In this document: piece after piece, positions 8,951-17,437 of the stretch
Layout: each line of letters begins with the position of its first letter
Position numbering within the stretch: the stretch's first letter is position 1
Assembly: GCA_025350055.1 (NCBI GenBank)
Contig: JANXYK010000062.1
Span: forward strand, 62,001-126,000
Length of the DNA stretch: 64,000 bases
Direction of reading: 5' to 3'
Source of the DNA: Gammaproteobacteria bacterium
GTDB lineage: Bacteria > Pseudomonadota > Gammaproteobacteria > Steroidobacterales > Steroidobacteraceae
Notes under the pieces: generated by a model
The model's input: only the letters and a program-made list of their open reading frames with translations
What the model was told of the DNA's origin: nothing
Database searches by the model: none
Position numbers and translations under genes: made by a program

Positions 8951-10774
8951 CTACCTGAATGTCACCAGCAGGCGCGCGCGCTGCGGTAGTCCTAAGGCGC
9001 CCAGTTGCGTAGTGTCGTAGCGGCCCGTGCGCACGGCCAGCATGGCCGCGTCGTCGAACACGCCAGGGAGACTCGCTTCCACGACGCGTGGGTCGCTGGC
9101 CTTGCCCTTGCGATCGAGCATGAACTCGACCACGACCTGGCCCTTGAGACCCTTCTCCAGCGCGCGCGGCGGGAATGCGGCATTCAACGGGCGTGTGGGC
9201 TTGGCGTTGATGAAATCGGGTTTGGCACTGGCCGTGGCAGAGGAGTTTGCCGCCGTGGTCGCCGCCTGCGTGGCTGCCGCGGCAGCCGCCGCGGCGCGCT
9301 GGTTGCCGGCTTCCACTTCCGCCTGTACCTGCTTGCGCGCGGCACTGAGTTCCGGACTGCTGCCCAGTTCGCTGGCGGCCGTCAGCCAGGGTTGCGCACT
9401 CTCGGGCTGCTGGCCGCGCAGTGCGCTCTGCACGCGCCCCAGCAGGGCCAGTTGCAGTTCGTGCTGCACGCCCAGTGTCAGCGGATGGGTGCGGTTGACC
9501 TGCTGCATGGCCGCGAAGCGCGTGCGTGCACTGTCGGCGGCGGGCTCCAGCAAGGCTCCAGCAGTGATCGCTGCACGCACGCGCGTGGCCATGTCGGCCA
9601 GCTGCACATCGCTAGTGTGTGTTTCGAGCGTGTGGCGCAGGTCGGCGAGCGCGGCGCGATCGCCGCCGCCGGAGGCGATCTGTGCAATCAGTTGGGTGGC
9701 GGTATCGAGCTGGTTCGCGGCCAGGGCAGCACGCGCCTGGGCGATCAGCCAGCGCGGCCGGGCCGCGGCGATATCCGACTCGAGCCGGCTGGTGACGCTG
9801 GCATCGACGCCCACGCCCTTGAAGCTCGCAAGCAGATGCGAGGCATCGTCGAGCTTGCCGGCAGAAAGTTCCGTCTGGATGCGGCTGCGCGCGACGCTGA
9901 ACAGGCGGCGCATGCCATCGCGCGCTTCATCATTCTGCGGATCCTGTGCCAGCACCTGCGCGTACAGCTCCAGCGCGCTCTCGCCGGGCGCATCGGCGCG
10001 CGGCAGCAGGCTTTTCTCATCATGGAAAGCGATGCGGGCGTCTGAGAGCAATTCCAGTGCGCTGCGCTTGGGTGCCGCGGGAGGCGCATTGGCGGCTGGC
10101 GCCGGGTTCGCGGCGTCGGACTTGCCAGTGTTGTTGGTTGCGCCCGGCGTCGCGGCCGTGAGTGCACTGGTGGGAGCGTTGGCAGCGTGATCGTTGCCTG
10201 CCCGGCCGAAGAAATACCAGCCCAGGCCGCCCGCCAGCAGCAGCAGCGGCAGCAACAGCATGAGGCGGCGCTTCGGCGGAAACGGGTTCCTGGTCGAGCT
10301 GAGCGAGGCGAGTGTGGTGCTGGTGGCGGCCGCCGCGGCGCTATCGAGCCGCTGCTCGGCGATCTGCAAGGCATCCTGCCAGGCGCGCGTGGTGAGTGCG
10401 TCGCGCTCGAGGATCGCGCACACCGAACCGCGGTGCAGCGCGCTGGCCCAGCTGGATGATTGACCGTCGGCGCAGACGATGATGATCGGCGCCATCGGAT
10501 ATTGCTGCTCGATGCGGGCGGCGATCGCGCGCGCGTCGTGGCGCAGGCTGGCATCGAAGATCAACAGCCAGGGCGATGTACCGGCCTCGGCCAGCGCTTC
10601 GATGCCTTCGATGGGGCGGGTGCGGTAGCGATCGCCGAGCAGCGGTCCCAGCTCCAGCAGCAGGCCATCGTCGAGCGAGAGCAGCCAGGCGTCACGACGT
10701 TTGCCGGCGCCGCTGACAGGCGCGGGCTGGCTGCTACGCGGATTGCGACTGCGCTGCGGTTCTGGATTGGGCAC
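8951..10774 (-). CDS. TonB-like protein with N-terminal receiver-like domain
   Basis: This 607-residue protein has an unusual domain order. Residues about 28-142 look like a receiver-type alpha/beta domain (LLSLDDGLLLELG, LLIFDASL with D74, IIIVCADG) and are cytoplasmic. A membrane segment at 171-189 (MLLLPLLLLAGGLGWYFF) is followed by an Ala-rich, probably helical periplasmic part with TPR-like helices. The last 80 residues are a TonB C-terminal domain (FPPRALEKGLKGQVVVEFML ... VVEASLPGVFDDAAM). TonB C-terminal domains normally couple inner-membrane energy to outer-membrane receptors; no ExbB, ExbD or receptor gene is nearby. It lies 27 bases downstream of... no kinase gene, but directly upstream of the kinase in transcription order, and may be co-transcribed with the CheA/CheY/CheX genes. 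Confidence 0.8.
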   Translation of the reverse strand: MPNPEPQRSRNPRSSQPAPVSGAGKRRDAWLLSLDDGLLLELGPLLGDRYRTRPIEGIEALAEAGTSPWLLIFDASLRHDARAIAARIEQQYPMAPIIIVCADGQSSSWASALHRGSVCAILERDALTTRAWQDALQIAEQRLDSAAAAATSTTLASLSSTRNPFPPKRRLMLLLPLLLLAGGLGWYFFGRAGNDHAANAPTSALTAATPGATNNTGKSDAANPAPAANAPPAAPKRSALELLSDARIAFHDEKSLLPRADAPGESALELYAQVLAQDPQNDEARDGMRRLFSVARSRIQTELSAGKLDDASHLLASFKGVGVDASVTSRLESDIAAARPRWLIAQARAALAANQLDTATQLIAQIASGGGDRAALADLRHTLETHTSDVQLADMATRVRAAITAGALLEPAADSARTRFAAMQQVNRTHPLTLGVQHELQLALLGRVQSALRGQQPESAQPWLTAASELGSSPELSAARKQVQAEVEAGNQRAAAAAAAATQAATTAANSSATASAKPDFINAKPTRPLNAAFPPRALEKGLKGQVVVEFMLDRKGKASDPRVVEASLPGVFDDAAMLAVRTGRYDTTQLGALGLPQRARLLVTFR

Positions 10775-10904
10775 TGGCGGTGAACCCCCGATTCAAGTGG
10801 CGCCAATGTGTGACGGGCAGCAATTTGGCGCCCCTGACAGGTTCACAATTCCTATGCGACAGAATATCCGCGGCTGCCTGCGGATGGCGACTCTGTGGCG
10901 CAGT

Positions 10905-12176
10905 TCACAATTTTGCCACCGTGGCCGCGACGGCTTCGGCAAGTTGGTCGATATCCGCGTCGCTGTGGGCGGCCGACAGGAAGCCGACCTCGAAGCCGCT
11001 GGGCGCCAGATAAATGCCCCGCGCCAGCAGCGGGTGATACATCGAGGCATAGCGCTGCGCGCAACCGGCGGGAAACTGCTTGGGCGTGCGGATCACATCC
11101 TGTGTGACCTCGCCCAGGCACATCCAGAAGACCGAGCCCACGCGTTGCACATGCAGTTTCGGCACGCCGCGCAAGGCGCGTTCGAGGCGTGCCCCACGCG
11201 CTTCCAGCTGCGCATACAGTGAGCCATCAGCCAGCTGCCGCAGGGCCGCGAGGCCTGCGCACATGGCGACCGGATTCGCGCTCAGCGTGCCGGCCTGATA
11301 CACCGGACCGACCGGCGCCACTTGCTGCATCAGCTCGCGCCGGCCGCCATAGGCGCCGACCGGGAAGCCGCCGCCGATGATCTTGCCGTAGGTCACCAGG
11401 TCCGGCTCGATGCCGGCCACTGCGCAGTAGCCCTGGAAGCCGACGCGGAAACCCGAGATCACCTCGTCGAAAATCAGCAGCGCGCCGTGCTGGCGGGTCA
11501 GCCGTGCCAGCGTTTCAAGAAAAGCCTGGCGCTGCGGCAGCAGGCCATAGTTGGCCGGCAGCGGCTCGATGATCGCCGCGGCGATTTCCTTGCCGTGCTG
11601 CGCGAAGACTGCGGCCAGCGCGGCCTCGTCATCGAGCGGCGCCACCACCGTTTCGCGCACGGCCTCGGCGCCCAGCCCTGCGCTGTCGGGGAGCGCGGCT
11701 TCGGCGAGCCCCGAGCCGGCCCGCAGCAGCATCGCATCGGCATGCCCGTGATAGCAGCCCTCGAACTTCAGGATCTTTGAACGTCCGGTGGCGCCACGCG
11801 CCACGCGCAGCGCCGACATCACCGCCTCGGTGCCGGAATTCACGAAGCGCAGGTTCTGCACCCAGGGGATGCGGCTGCAGATGAACTCGCCCAGCTCCAG
11901 GCTGTAGGGCTCGGCGGTGCCAAGGCTCCAGCCGCGATCGAGCGCAGCGACCACCGCTTCGCGCACTTGCGCGTTGCCGTGGCCGAGTATCAGCGGGCCG
12001 AAGGCCATGCAGAAATCGAGGTACTCGCGACCATCGACGTCGCGCAGCCGCGCCTGTGAACCGCCGGTCATGAAGACAGGTGTGCCGCCGACGCCCTTGA
12101 AGGCGCGTACTGGCGAGTGCACGCCACCCGGGGCGACGCGCAGCGCGCGTGCATACAGTTCCTCCGAACGGCTCAT
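10905..12176 (-). CDS. hemL: Glutamate-1-semialdehyde 2,1-aminomutase
   Basis: This is a cytoplasmic PLP enzyme of the C5 heme pathway that turns glutamate-1-semialdehyde into 5-aminolevulinate. It has 423 residues, the usual length. Diagnostic parts are the N-terminal PGGVHSPVRAFK, the NSGTEAVMSALRVARGATGR segment, FDEVISGFRVG, and the PLP lysine in VTYGKIIGGGFPVGAYGG. It starts with ATG inside the end of hemB (4-base ATGA overlap), so hemB and hemL are translationally coupled and make consecutive substrates. Heme and siroheme made from this pathway are needed by cysI, cysG and the multiheme cytochromes of this window. Confidence 0.96.
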   Translation of the reverse strand: MSRSEELYARALRVAPGGVHSPVRAFKGVGGTPVFMTGGSQARLRDVDGREYLDFCMAFGPLILGHGNAQVREAVVAALDRGWSLGTAEPYSLELGEFICSRIPWVQNLRFVNSGTEAVMSALRVARGATGRSKILKFEGCYHGHADAMLLRAGSGLAEAALPDSAGLGAEAVRETVVAPLDDEAALAAVFAQHGKEIAAAIIEPLPANYGLLPQRQAFLETLARLTRQHGALLIFDEVISGFRVGFQGYCAVAGIEPDLVTYGKIIGGGFPVGAYGGRRELMQQVAPVGPVYQAGTLSANPVAMCAGLAALRQLADGSLYAQLEARGARLERALRGVPKLHVQRVGSVFWMCLGEVTQDVIRTPKQFPAGCAQRYASMYHPLLARGIYLAPSGFEVGFLSAAHSDADIDQLAEAVAATVAKL

Positions 12177-13165
12177 AGTCCGAGGAGCGAACGCATTTCG
12201 CGCGCGCCGTAGGTGATGATCATGTTGGCGCCAGCGCGCTTGAAGGCCGTGAGTATTTCGCGGTGCAGCGCGGCGCGTGGCGCCAGACCTTGTGCGGCCA
12301 GCGCTTCGAGCGCGGCGTACTCGCCGCTGACGTGATACACGGCCCAGGGCTTGCGGATCTCGCGCGAGAGTTCGCGCAGCAGGTCGAGGTAGGGGAGGCC
12401 GGGCTTCACCATCAGAATGTCGGCGCCCTCAGCAACATCGCGCTCGGCGCACAGCCAGGCATCCCCAGGGCGCGCCGGGTCGAGCTGGTAACTGGCGCGG
12501 TCCTTCAGTTGCACGGCGCTGCCGCCCTGCGGCGCCGATTCCGCGGCCACGCGAAACGGGCCGTAGAGCGTGGACTGGAATTTCACGGCATAACTCATCA
12601 GCACGGTGCGCTCGCAGCCCTGCGCATCGAGCGTGCTGCGGATGGCACGGATGCGGCCATCCATCATGTCACTGGGCGCGACGCAGTCCGCGCCGGCCTG
12701 CGCATAGGCGAGCGCCGCGGCCGCAAGTTCCTGCACGCTGGCATCGTTGTCGAGGTGATCGCCCTCGGCATTGACCACGCCACAGTGGCCGTGCGGTGTC
12801 GAGGAACACAGGCACACATCGGCGGCCAGCCAGATGTCCTTGCCGAAGCGCTGCTTGAGCGCGCGTATCTGGCCGGCCGTGAAGGACCAGTCGATGTCCT
12901 TGAGGCTGCGCGCGCGCGGCACGCCGAACAGCAGGAAGGCGCTCACGCCGGCTTTGAGGTCCGCCTCAGTCTGGCGCAGCAGCGAATCCGGGGTTTCCTG
13001 GTTGACTCCCGTGAGGCCCGGCACCGGCTCGGGCTGCTTGACCGCCTCGGCGACGAAACAGGGCTGGATCAGCTGGTCGAGCTGCAGGTGCACCTCGCGC
13101 GTCAGGGCGCGTACGTGGGGGTCCTGGCGCAGGCGACGGAGCGTGGGCGGGTACTGGACATTCAT
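12173..13165 (-). CDS. hemB: Delta-aminolevulinic acid dehydratase (porphobilinogen synthase), zinc type
   Basis: This enzyme condenses two 5-aminolevulinate molecules to porphobilinogen in heme and siroheme synthesis. The 330-residue product has both active-site lysines, in MSYAVKF and ILMVKPGLPYLD. The metal loop reads DVCLCSSTPHGHCG, with three cysteines in the arrangement of zinc-dependent enzymes rather than the Asp-rich magnesium type, an observation that goes beyond the family name. It is the first gene of a hemB-hemL pair that overlap by four bases. It is divergent from cysH with 93 bases between the starts. Confidence 0.96.
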   Translation of the reverse strand: MNVQYPPTLRRLRQDPHVRALTREVHLQLDQLIQPCFVAEAVKQPEPVPGLTGVNQETPDSLLRQTEADLKAGVSAFLLFGVPRARSLKDIDWSFTAGQIRALKQRFGKDIWLAADVCLCSSTPHGHCGVVNAEGDHLDNDASVQELAAAALAYAQAGADCVAPSDMMDGRIRAIRSTLDAQGCERTVLMSYAVKFQSTLYGPFRVAAESAPQGGSAVQLKDRASYQLDPARPGDAWLCAERDVAEGADILMVKPGLPYLDLLRELSREIRKPWAVYHVSGEYAALEALAAQGLAPRAALHREILTAFKRAGANMIITYGAREMRSLLGL

Positions 13166-13220
13166 CGGCCCATTGTGCCGCAGCCGCTCGGGGTGGGGTC
13201 ATGCATTGTCACGGGCTTAT

Positions 13221-13243
13221 GCACCCATAGTTATGTGGGGTGC
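13221..13243. promoter_or_regulatory. Candidate operator dyad upstream of cysH
   Basis: GCACCC at 13221-13226 and GGGTGC at 13238-13243 form a perfect 6-base inverted repeat with an 11-base spacer. It sits 15 bases before the cysH start in the region between divergent hemB and cysH. A regulatory role is inference from position only; no known binding motif is recognised with confidence. Confidence 0.3.
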
Positions 13244-13258
13244 CCCGATAATGCCGCC

Positions 13259-14008
13259 ATGGCACTGAAATCCGCCCTGTCCGTCGCCGACGCTGTCCCG
13301 ACCTTGAGTGCAGGGTTGAAGGCCAAAGTGGCTGCGAGCGTCGGCTTCCTGCGCGATGCCGTGCGTGACTACGCCCAAGTCATCTATGCCAGCAGCCTGG
13401 GTGCCGAGAGTATCGTACTGACCGACCTGATCTGGACCCAGGTGCCTGAAATCCGGATCGCGACCATCGATACCGGCCGCCTGCCCGAGGAAACGCTGGG
13501 GCTGATCGATCGCCTCGAGCGTCGCTATGGGCAGCGGATGACGGTCTACATGCCGCAGGCGCCGGCGATCGAAGCCTTCGTGGCCACCGAGGGCATCAAC
13601 GGTTTCCGCAATGGCCTGGCCCAGCGGCAGGGCTGCTGTGCGATCCGCAAGCTCGAGCCTTTCCGGCGCATGCTTGCCGGCCGCGCGGCCTGGGTGACCG
13701 GCGTGCGGCGTGAACAGTCGGCGGCCCGATCCGCATATTTAGTCAGCGAAATTGATGAACGTTACGGCCTGCAGAAAATCAGCCCGCTGCTCGACTGGAG
13801 CGCGGATGATGTGTGGACCTACATCCGTGCCGGTGCACTGCCCTACAACCCCTTGCATGATCGCGGCTATCCCAGCATCGGCTGCGCACCCTGCACGCGC
13901 GCCATCGAGCCCGGCCAGGACGAACGCGCCGGCCGCTGGTGGTGGGAAAATCCGGATTCGCGCGAGTGTGGCCTGCAGCCGCGCATGCGCCCCTCCCCAA
14001 CGCCCTGA
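13259..14008 (+). CDS. cysH: Assimilatory APS reductase, thioredoxin-dependent (CysH, [4Fe-4S] type)
   Basis: This cytoplasmic enzyme reduces activated sulfate to sulfite for cysteine synthesis. The paired cysteines C126-C127 and C209-x-x-C212 mark the iron-sulfur form, which uses adenylyl sulfate (APS) rather than PAPS. The catalytic Cys is C237 in RECGLQ. In most relatives this motif ends in His (ECGLH), so the Gln is unusual. I chose the ATG at 13259, giving 249 residues; an open frame continues upstream, but that part only mirrors hemB on the other strand. cysG follows after 24 bases, then cysM, and cysI lies 9 kb upstream, so the sulfate assimilation route is almost complete here. Confidence 0.93.
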   Translation: MALKSALSVADAVPTLSAGLKAKVAASVGFLRDAVRDYAQVIYASSLGAESIVLTDLIWTQVPEIRIATIDTGRLPEETLGLIDRLERRYGQRMTVYMPQAPAIEAFVATEGINGFRNGLAQRQGCCAIRKLEPFRRMLAGRAAWVTGVRREQSAARSAYLVSEIDERYGLQKISPLLDWSADDVWTYIRAGALPYNPLHDRGYPSIGCAPCTRAIEPGQDERAGRWWWENPDSRECGLQPRMRPSPTP

Positions 14009-14032
14009 GCGCGGCCGCGCGGCCTGACTCGC

Positions 14033-15487
14033 GTGGATCAGCTTCCCGTATTTCTCGATCTGCGCGATCGCCTGGTATTGCTGGTCGGCGGCGGCGAAGT
14101 CGCGGCGCGCAAGGCACAGCTGCTGCTCAGCGCCGGCGCGCGGCTGCGGGTCGTGGCCCCGCAGCTGTGCAGCGAGTTGCGCCAGTTGTGCGAGCGCAGC
14201 GGCACCGAACTGATCAACGCGCGTTTCGAGCCCGCTCATCTGGCAGCCGCGATGCTGGCGGTTGCCGCCACCGATGACCCGCAGGTGAACCAGGCCGTGA
14301 GCGCGGCGGGCCGCGCCGCCAATGTGTGGGTGAATGCCGTCGATGATGCGAGCGCCTCCAGCTGTTACCTGCCGGCGATCGTCGATCGCTCGCCGGTGAT
14401 CATCGCGGTTGGCACCAAAGGTGCCTCCCCGACCCTGGCGCGACGCGTGCGTGCGCAGCTGGAAAGCCTGCTCCCGCATCGCCTGGGGAAATTGGCGCTG
14501 CTCGCCGGGCGCATGCGCGGGCTGGTGCGGCGCGCGCTGGCCGATCAGGCGCAGCGTCGGAAATTCTGGGATCAGTTCTTCGACAGTGCGCTCGCGACCA
14601 GCATTCTCGCGGGCGCGATCGAGCAGGAAGCGGCCGATGCGGAGTTTTCCGCCGAACTTGCCGCGGCAACGGCGGCGTCCGTGGCATCCGCGGCGGCGCC
14701 CGCAGCGCGCGGCGCCGTGTGGCTCATCGGCGCGGGGCCCGGCGATCCGGACCTGCTGACCCTGCGCGCGCAGCAGCTGCTGCAGCAATGCGATGTGGTG
14801 CTCTACGACCGGCTGGTGCCGCAGGCCGTGCTCGAGCGCGTGCGACGCGATGCCGAGCGCGTGTTCGTGGGCAAGCGGCCCGGCGAACATCGCACCACGC
14901 AGGCACGCATCAACGAGCTGCTGCAGGGGTATGCCGCACGTGGCCTGCGCGTGGCGCGGCTCAAGGGTGGCGACCCGCTGGTTTTCGGCCGCGGCGGCGA
15001 GGAGATTGCGGCGCTGGTCAGTGCTGGCGTACCCGTGCTGGTCGTGCCCGGTGTGACCGCGGCGTTCGGCGCCGCGGCCGCCAGTGCAATTCCATTGACA
15101 CACCGGGGCCTCGCGCAGTCGGTGTGTTTCGTGACCGCGATGGGCGAGGCGGCCGCGAGCCTCGACTGGCGTGCGCTCGCGGCACCGCTCCAGACCGTGG
15201 TGTTCTACATGGGCGTGTCACAGCTGCCACGCATCGTCGAGCGGTTGCTGCAACATGGCGCGCCGCCGGCGCGTGCCGCGGCGGTGATCGAGCGCGCCAC
15301 GCAGCCGGGCCAGCGCGTGGTGGCCGGCGAACTGCAGGACATCGTCGCGCGGGTCACTGCAGCCGGCGTGGCCGCACCGGCTCTGCTGATGGTCGGCGAC
15401 GTGACACGATTCGCCGGCCTCGCCGCCGGTACTACTGCCAAGCCGGCAGCAGGTTCTGTGTACACCACGCACACTCCGGAGTCCTGA
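14033..15487 (+). CDS. cysG: Siroheme synthase (fused precorrin-2 dehydrogenase/ferrochelatase and uroporphyrinogen methyltransferase)
   Basis: This is a two-part enzyme that methylates uroporphyrinogen III, oxidises precorrin-2 and inserts iron to make siroheme, the cofactor of CysI. The 484 residues split into an N-terminal NAD-binding dehydrogenase/chelatase part (LVGGGEVAARKAQLLL near residues 18-33, about 1-210) and a C-terminal SUMT methyltransferase (AGPGDPDLLTLRA near 235, then VGKRPGEHRTTQ, LKGGDPLVFGRGGEE and VPGVTAAFGAAA). The start is GTG at 14033. The last base of its stop is the first base of the cysM ATG, so the two are coupled. Length and domain order are typical for gammaproteobacterial CysG. 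Confidence 0.96.
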   Translation: MDQLPVFLDLRDRLVLLVGGGEVAARKAQLLLSAGARLRVVAPQLCSELRQLCERSGTELINARFEPAHLAAAMLAVAATDDPQVNQAVSAAGRAANVWVNAVDDASASSCYLPAIVDRSPVIIAVGTKGASPTLARRVRAQLESLLPHRLGKLALLAGRMRGLVRRALADQAQRRKFWDQFFDSALATSILAGAIEQEAADAEFSAELAAATAASVASAAAPAARGAVWLIGAGPGDPDLLTLRAQQLLQQCDVVLYDRLVPQAVLERVRRDAERVFVGKRPGEHRTTQARINELLQGYAARGLRVARLKGGDPLVFGRGGEEIAALVSAGVPVLVVPGVTAAFGAAAASAIPLTHRGLAQSVCFVTAMGEAAASLDWRALAAPLQTVVFYMGVSQLPRIVERLLQHGAPPARAAAVIERATQPGQRVVAGELQDIVARVTAAGVAAPALLMVGDVTRFAGLAAGTTAKPAAGSVYTTHTPES

Positions 15488-16503
15488 TGAAGTTTGCCGC
15501 TGATTTCCTGGCCGCCGTGGGCGGCACGCCGCTGATCCGCCTGCGCGCGGCGAGCGAGAGCACTGGTTGCGAGATCCTCGGCAAGGCCGAGTTCATGAAT
15601 CCCGGCGGCTCCGTGAAGGATCGCGCCGCGCGCGCGATCGTGCTCGATGCGGAGCAGCGCGGCGAACTGGGGCCCGGTGGCATCGTGGTCGAGGGCACTG
15701 CCGGCAACACCGGCATCGGCCTCGCGCATGTGTGCCAGGCGCGCGGCTATCGCTGCGTGATCGTGATGCCCGACAACCAGTCGCCGGAAAAGTTCGCGTT
15801 GATCGAGGCACTGGGCGCCGAGGTGCATCGGGTCAAGACCGTGCCCTACAGCGATCCGAATCACTACCAGAAAGTCGCCGGCCGCATGGCGCAGGAAATC
15901 CCCGGCGCGATCTGGGCCAACCAGTTCGACAACACCGCCAACCGGCGCGCGCATGTGGCGAGCACCGGGCCCGAGATCTGGGAGCAGACCGATGGGCGCA
16001 TCGATGCCTTCGTATCGGCGAGCGGTACCGGTGGCACGCTCGCTGGTGTTTCCGAGTACCTGAAGTCGCGCAATCCGCGGGTGCGCACGGTGCTGGCCGA
16101 TCCGCCGGGCAGCGCCTTGTACGAATTCATACGCAACGGCGCGCTCAAGGCCACGGGCAGTGGTTCGATCACCGAGGGCATTGGCATCGGGCGCATCACC
16201 GCCAACATGAAAGATGCCCCGATCGATGCGGCGCTGCATATCGAGGATGCCGAGACGGTGACTTGCGTCTACCGGCTGCTGCGTGAGGAGGGCCTGTTCG
16301 TCAGCAGCACCAGCGGCGTCAATGTGGCGGCGGCCATGCGCGTGGCGCGCGAACTCGGTCCCGGCCAGGTGATTGTCACCGTGCTGTGCGACAGCGGTGC
16401 CAAGTACCTCTCGCGCCTGTTCAATCCGGAGTGGCTGGCGCACAAGGGCCTGCTGGAAGCCGCCGAGGCCGGCTATGGTGGGCCCTTGCGAGGCCTGCGC
16501 TAA
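15487..16503 (+). CDS. cysM: Cysteine synthase B (O-acetylserine sulfhydrylase, CysM)
   Basis: This PLP enzyme joins sulfide or thiosulfate with O-acetylserine to make cysteine in the cytoplasm. The product has 338 residues when read from the ATG at 15487, which shares one base with the cysG stop. The open frame extends upstream only as a shadow of cysG. The PLP lysine is in NPGGSVKDRAA, and the phosphate-binding loop is GTAGNTGIGLAHV; the second conserved loop is SGTGGTLAGVSEYL. The family assignment to CysM rather than CysK rests on the N-terminal region and on a somewhat longer C-terminal end; the two are hard to separate by eye. It closes the cysH-cysG-cysM operon. Confidence 0.92.
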   Translation: MKFAADFLAAVGGTPLIRLRAASESTGCEILGKAEFMNPGGSVKDRAARAIVLDAEQRGELGPGGIVVEGTAGNTGIGLAHVCQARGYRCVIVMPDNQSPEKFALIEALGAEVHRVKTVPYSDPNHYQKVAGRMAQEIPGAIWANQFDNTANRRAHVASTGPEIWEQTDGRIDAFVSASGTGGTLAGVSEYLKSRNPRVRTVLADPPGSALYEFIRNGALKATGSGSITEGIGIGRITANMKDAPIDAALHIEDAETVTCVYRLLREEGLFVSSTSGVNVAAAMRVARELGPGQVIVTVLCDSGAKYLSRLFNPEWLAHKGLLEAAEAGYGGPLRGLR

Positions 16504-16504
16504 T

Positions 16505-17434
16505 ATGCCGACGATGAAACCGCCGCGGCGCGAGCCGTTACCCTGGCAAACACCCAAACCTCCGGCCGACGATCCGCAGGCGCCCGCGCGCGTCGCGGCC
16601 ATTACCGCCAACGCCAGCTACCTGCCCGGCGATGCCGACCCGGCCTTCCTGCAACGTGACGAGTTGCGCGCCGAGCGCCTGCAGCTCGACTACCTCAAGC
16701 CCGAACTCTCGCTGCAGGCCGCGGGCATCGAGCACACGATCGTCGTGTTTGGCAGCACGCGCATCCTCGAGCCAGCCGCTGCCAAGCGCCGCCTCGATGC
16801 AGCGCTCGCCGCCGCCGCTGCCGCGCCCGCTGACGCGGGCCTGCAGCAACGCGCGGCCGTGGCCGCGCGCCTCGCCGCACGCAGCCATTACTATGAGGTG
16901 GCGCGCGAGCTGGGCGCGCTGATCGCCGCCAGCAACAAGGATCGCAGTCACTGCAAGACCGTGGTGATGACCGGCGGTGGTCCCGGCATCATGGAAGCGG
17001 CCAATCGTGGCGCTTACGACAGCGGCGTGCACACCGTCGGACTCAACATCGACCTGCCGCACGAACAGTTTCCCAATCCCTATGTCACGCCGGGCCTGTG
17101 CTTCCGCTTCCACTATTTCGCGATGCGCAAACTGCATTTCCTGCAACGCGCGCGGGCGCTGGTGGCCTTTCCCGGGGGTTTCGGCACTTTCGACGAACTG
17201 TTCGAAACCCTGACGCTGCTGCAGACCCGCAAGATGCAGGCCGTGCCGGTGGTGCTGGTCGGTGAGAGCTACTGGCGACGCGTGATCGACATTCCCTACA
17301 TGATCGGCGAGGGCGTGATCGATGCCGAAGACGCGGAACTGTTCTGGTACGCCGAGGATGCACGTAGCGCCTGGCGCAGCATCGTGGCCTGGTATCGCAA
17401 CGCTGGCACGCCCCTGTTTGGCGACGAGGACTGA
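16505..17434 (+). CDS. LOG family protein (lysine decarboxylase-like Rossmann fold)
   Basis: This 309-residue cytoplasmic protein belongs to the LOG/TIGR00730 superfamily. The family motif is clear in AFPGGFGTFDELFE, with TGGGPGIMEAANRGA upstream. Some members release cytokinin bases from nucleotides or hydrolyse nucleoside monophosphates; the activity of this longer subgroup is not known to me. The N-terminal 75 residues (Pro-rich, then a helical region) are extra compared with short LOG proteins. I start at the ATG at 16505, one base after the cysM stop; a second ATG at 16514 is possible. It is followed by the beta-CASP hydrolase gene after three bases. Confidence 0.85.
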   Translation: MPTMKPPRREPLPWQTPKPPADDPQAPARVAAITANASYLPGDADPAFLQRDELRAERLQLDYLKPELSLQAAGIEHTIVVFGSTRILEPAAAKRRLDAALAAAAAAPADAGLQQRAAVAARLAARSHYYEVARELGALIAASNKDRSHCKTVVMTGGGPGIMEAANRGAYDSGVHTVGLNIDLPHEQFPNPYVTPGLCFRFHYFAMRKLHFLQRARALVAFPGGFGTFDELFETLTLLQTRKMQAVPVVLVGESYWRRVIDIPYMIGEGVIDAEDAELFWYAEDARSAWRSIVAWYRNAGTPLFGDED

Positions 17435-17437
17435 CCT

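Noticed and set aside
12263-13258. Open upstream extension of cysH into the hemB region
   Set aside because: It runs opposite hemB, shows no CysH similarity and would give an oversized protein; the ATG at 13259 gives the normal length.
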